In this document: piece after piece, positions 63,705-64,000 of the stretch | How the letters are laid out: every line of letters begins with the position of its first letter | How positions within the stretch are numbered: position 1 is the stretch's first letter | DNA from: Candidatus Methanomethylicota archaeon | GTDB lineage: Archaea; Thermoproteota; Methanomethylicia; Methanomethylicales; Methanomethylicaceae | Length of the DNA: 64,000 nt | Assembly: GCA_029887765.1 (NCBI GenBank) | Contig: JARXPF010000001.1 | Coordinates: 128,488-192,487, forward strand | Reading direction: 5' to 3' | Program-made: the position numbers and the translations under genes | The notes under the pieces: model-generated | What the model was told of the DNA's origin: nothing | Databases searched by the model: none | The model's input: only the letters and a program-made list of their open reading frames with translations

Positions 63705-64000
63705 TCACCTTCTATATTTTTTCATTATTTCCATAACACTCATAACTTTTCTTTTATCAGATTCTATTATTTCTACACGTGTACAACATGTTAAACATGG
63801 ATCACAACTTGCAATTGTTAAAATAGCATCAGTTACATGATCTCCAACACATGCTTTTTCCATTGCAGCTAAATTAGTAAGTGTTGGAGTTCTAATTTTA
63901 TATCCACGTATTAAACCTTGAGAGTCTAGTCCATAAGAATGCATTAACTCACCTCTAAAAGCTTCAAAATAAGCTGTAGTATAGTTCATCTTTGTAGGAA
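63705..64000 (-). CDS. [NiFe] hydrogenase large subunit (EchE/MbhL-like), C-terminal part only
   Basis: The frame is open to the right edge, so this is only the C-terminal about 97 residues; the ATG at 63989 is internal. It has the large-subunit pattern FEAFRGELMHSYGLDSQGLI, RYKIRTPTLTNL-type IRTPTLTNLAAMEKACVG and the nickel-binding L2 motif ASCDPCLTCCTR. The DPCxxC pair marks a true hydrogenase rather than a Ni-free NuoD. About 22 residues follow the CTR; such tails are normally cut off during maturation. The N-terminal RxCxxC motif is outside the window. Confidence 0.9.
   Translation of the reverse strand, partial: PTKMNYTTAYFEAFRGELMHSYGLDSQGLIRGYKIRTPTLTNLAAMEKACVGDHVTDAILTIASCDPCLTCCTRVEIIESDKRKVMSVMEIMKKYRR

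Noticed and set aside
63990-64000. Hydrogenase large subunit starting at the Met at 63989
   Set aside because: The frame stays open to the window edge (reading P-T-K before the Met) and the visible part matches only the C-terminus of the large subunit.

Overview
The window is a gene-dense, AT-rich (roughly 30% G+C by eye) stretch of an archaeal chromosome. The archaeal assignment rests on a TATA-binding protein, Alba, an Sm-like protein, a two-AAA-domain Cdc48/VAT, an A-type ATP synthase, archaeal SAM synthetase, type II GAPDH, cupin-type glucose-6-phosphate isomerase, archaeal ATP-dependent DNA ligase, TrmI, diphthine-ammonia ligase and NEMF/Rqc2. Many promoters show a TATA-like box with little or no leader, and TTG and GTG starts preceded by GGTG or GGAGG are common. 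An anaerobic, ferredoxin-based and probably tungsten-using lifestyle is suggested by pyruvate:ferredoxin oxidoreductase, an AOR-family enzyme and an energy-converting [NiFe] hydrogenase. The exact lineage cannot be settled from this window; a Thermoproteota/TACK-type organism is plausible. I saw no rRNA, tRNA, CRISPR array or intact mobile element.

Layout. 1-4 kb: a cut-off ABC importer (permease, binding protein), a winged-helix regulator, a gamma-carbonic-anhydrase-like protein and small orphans. 4-7.5 kb: porGDAB and signal peptidase. 7.6-18.8 kb: TBP, a Nei/Fpg glycosylase with valine in place of the N-terminal proline, an AhpD-like protein, isopropylmalate synthase, Cdc48, GatCAB, an acyl-CoA synthetase beta subunit, a PfkB kinase and an alcohol dehydrogenase. 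18.9-25 kb: a tandem pair of ribbon-helix-helix-like paralogues followed by a sugar-phosphate cluster (phosphohexomutase, UspA, GAPDH, PGK, cupin PGI). 25-37.5 kb: TRAM protein, DNA ligase, flavoproteins, a transglutaminase-like membrane protein, a glycosyltransferase, AMMECR1, a Mut7-C protein, three adjacent CBS proteins, NEMF/Rqc2 and a divergent EMC6-like membrane protein. 37.5-46.8 kb: a decayed TnpB-like relic, two-subunit fumarase, an aldehyde ferredoxin oxidoreductase fused to hexulose-6-phosphate synthase, MoaD, Alba, LSm, SAM synthetase, a DUF460 protein and an ArsR-type regulator. 46.8-54 kb: CTP synthase, Dph6, SufCB, biotin ligase, CoA transferase and TrmI. 54-64 kb: the complete A-type ATP synthase (H and C on plus; F-E-A-B-D-[43 aa ORF]-K-I on minus), placed directly downstream of the end of an Ech/Mbh-like hydrogenase operon.

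How it fits together. Pyruvate oxidation by Por, and possibly aldehyde oxidation by the AOR domain, would yield reduced ferredoxin. The hydrogenase could use it to evolve H2 and pump ions, and the adjacent ATP synthase could use that gradient. The most striking single object is the AOR-HPS fusion at 39082-41571. HPS run in reverse makes ribulose 5-phosphate but releases formaldehyde, and a fused formaldehyde-oxidising AOR domain could remove that formaldehyde and save the electrons. Other notable items are a 43-codon ORF hidden in the ATP synthase operon, a perfect 17-bp inverted repeat at the 5' end of atpD, and the EMC6-like protein whose 5' end overlaps that of the Rqc2 homologue.
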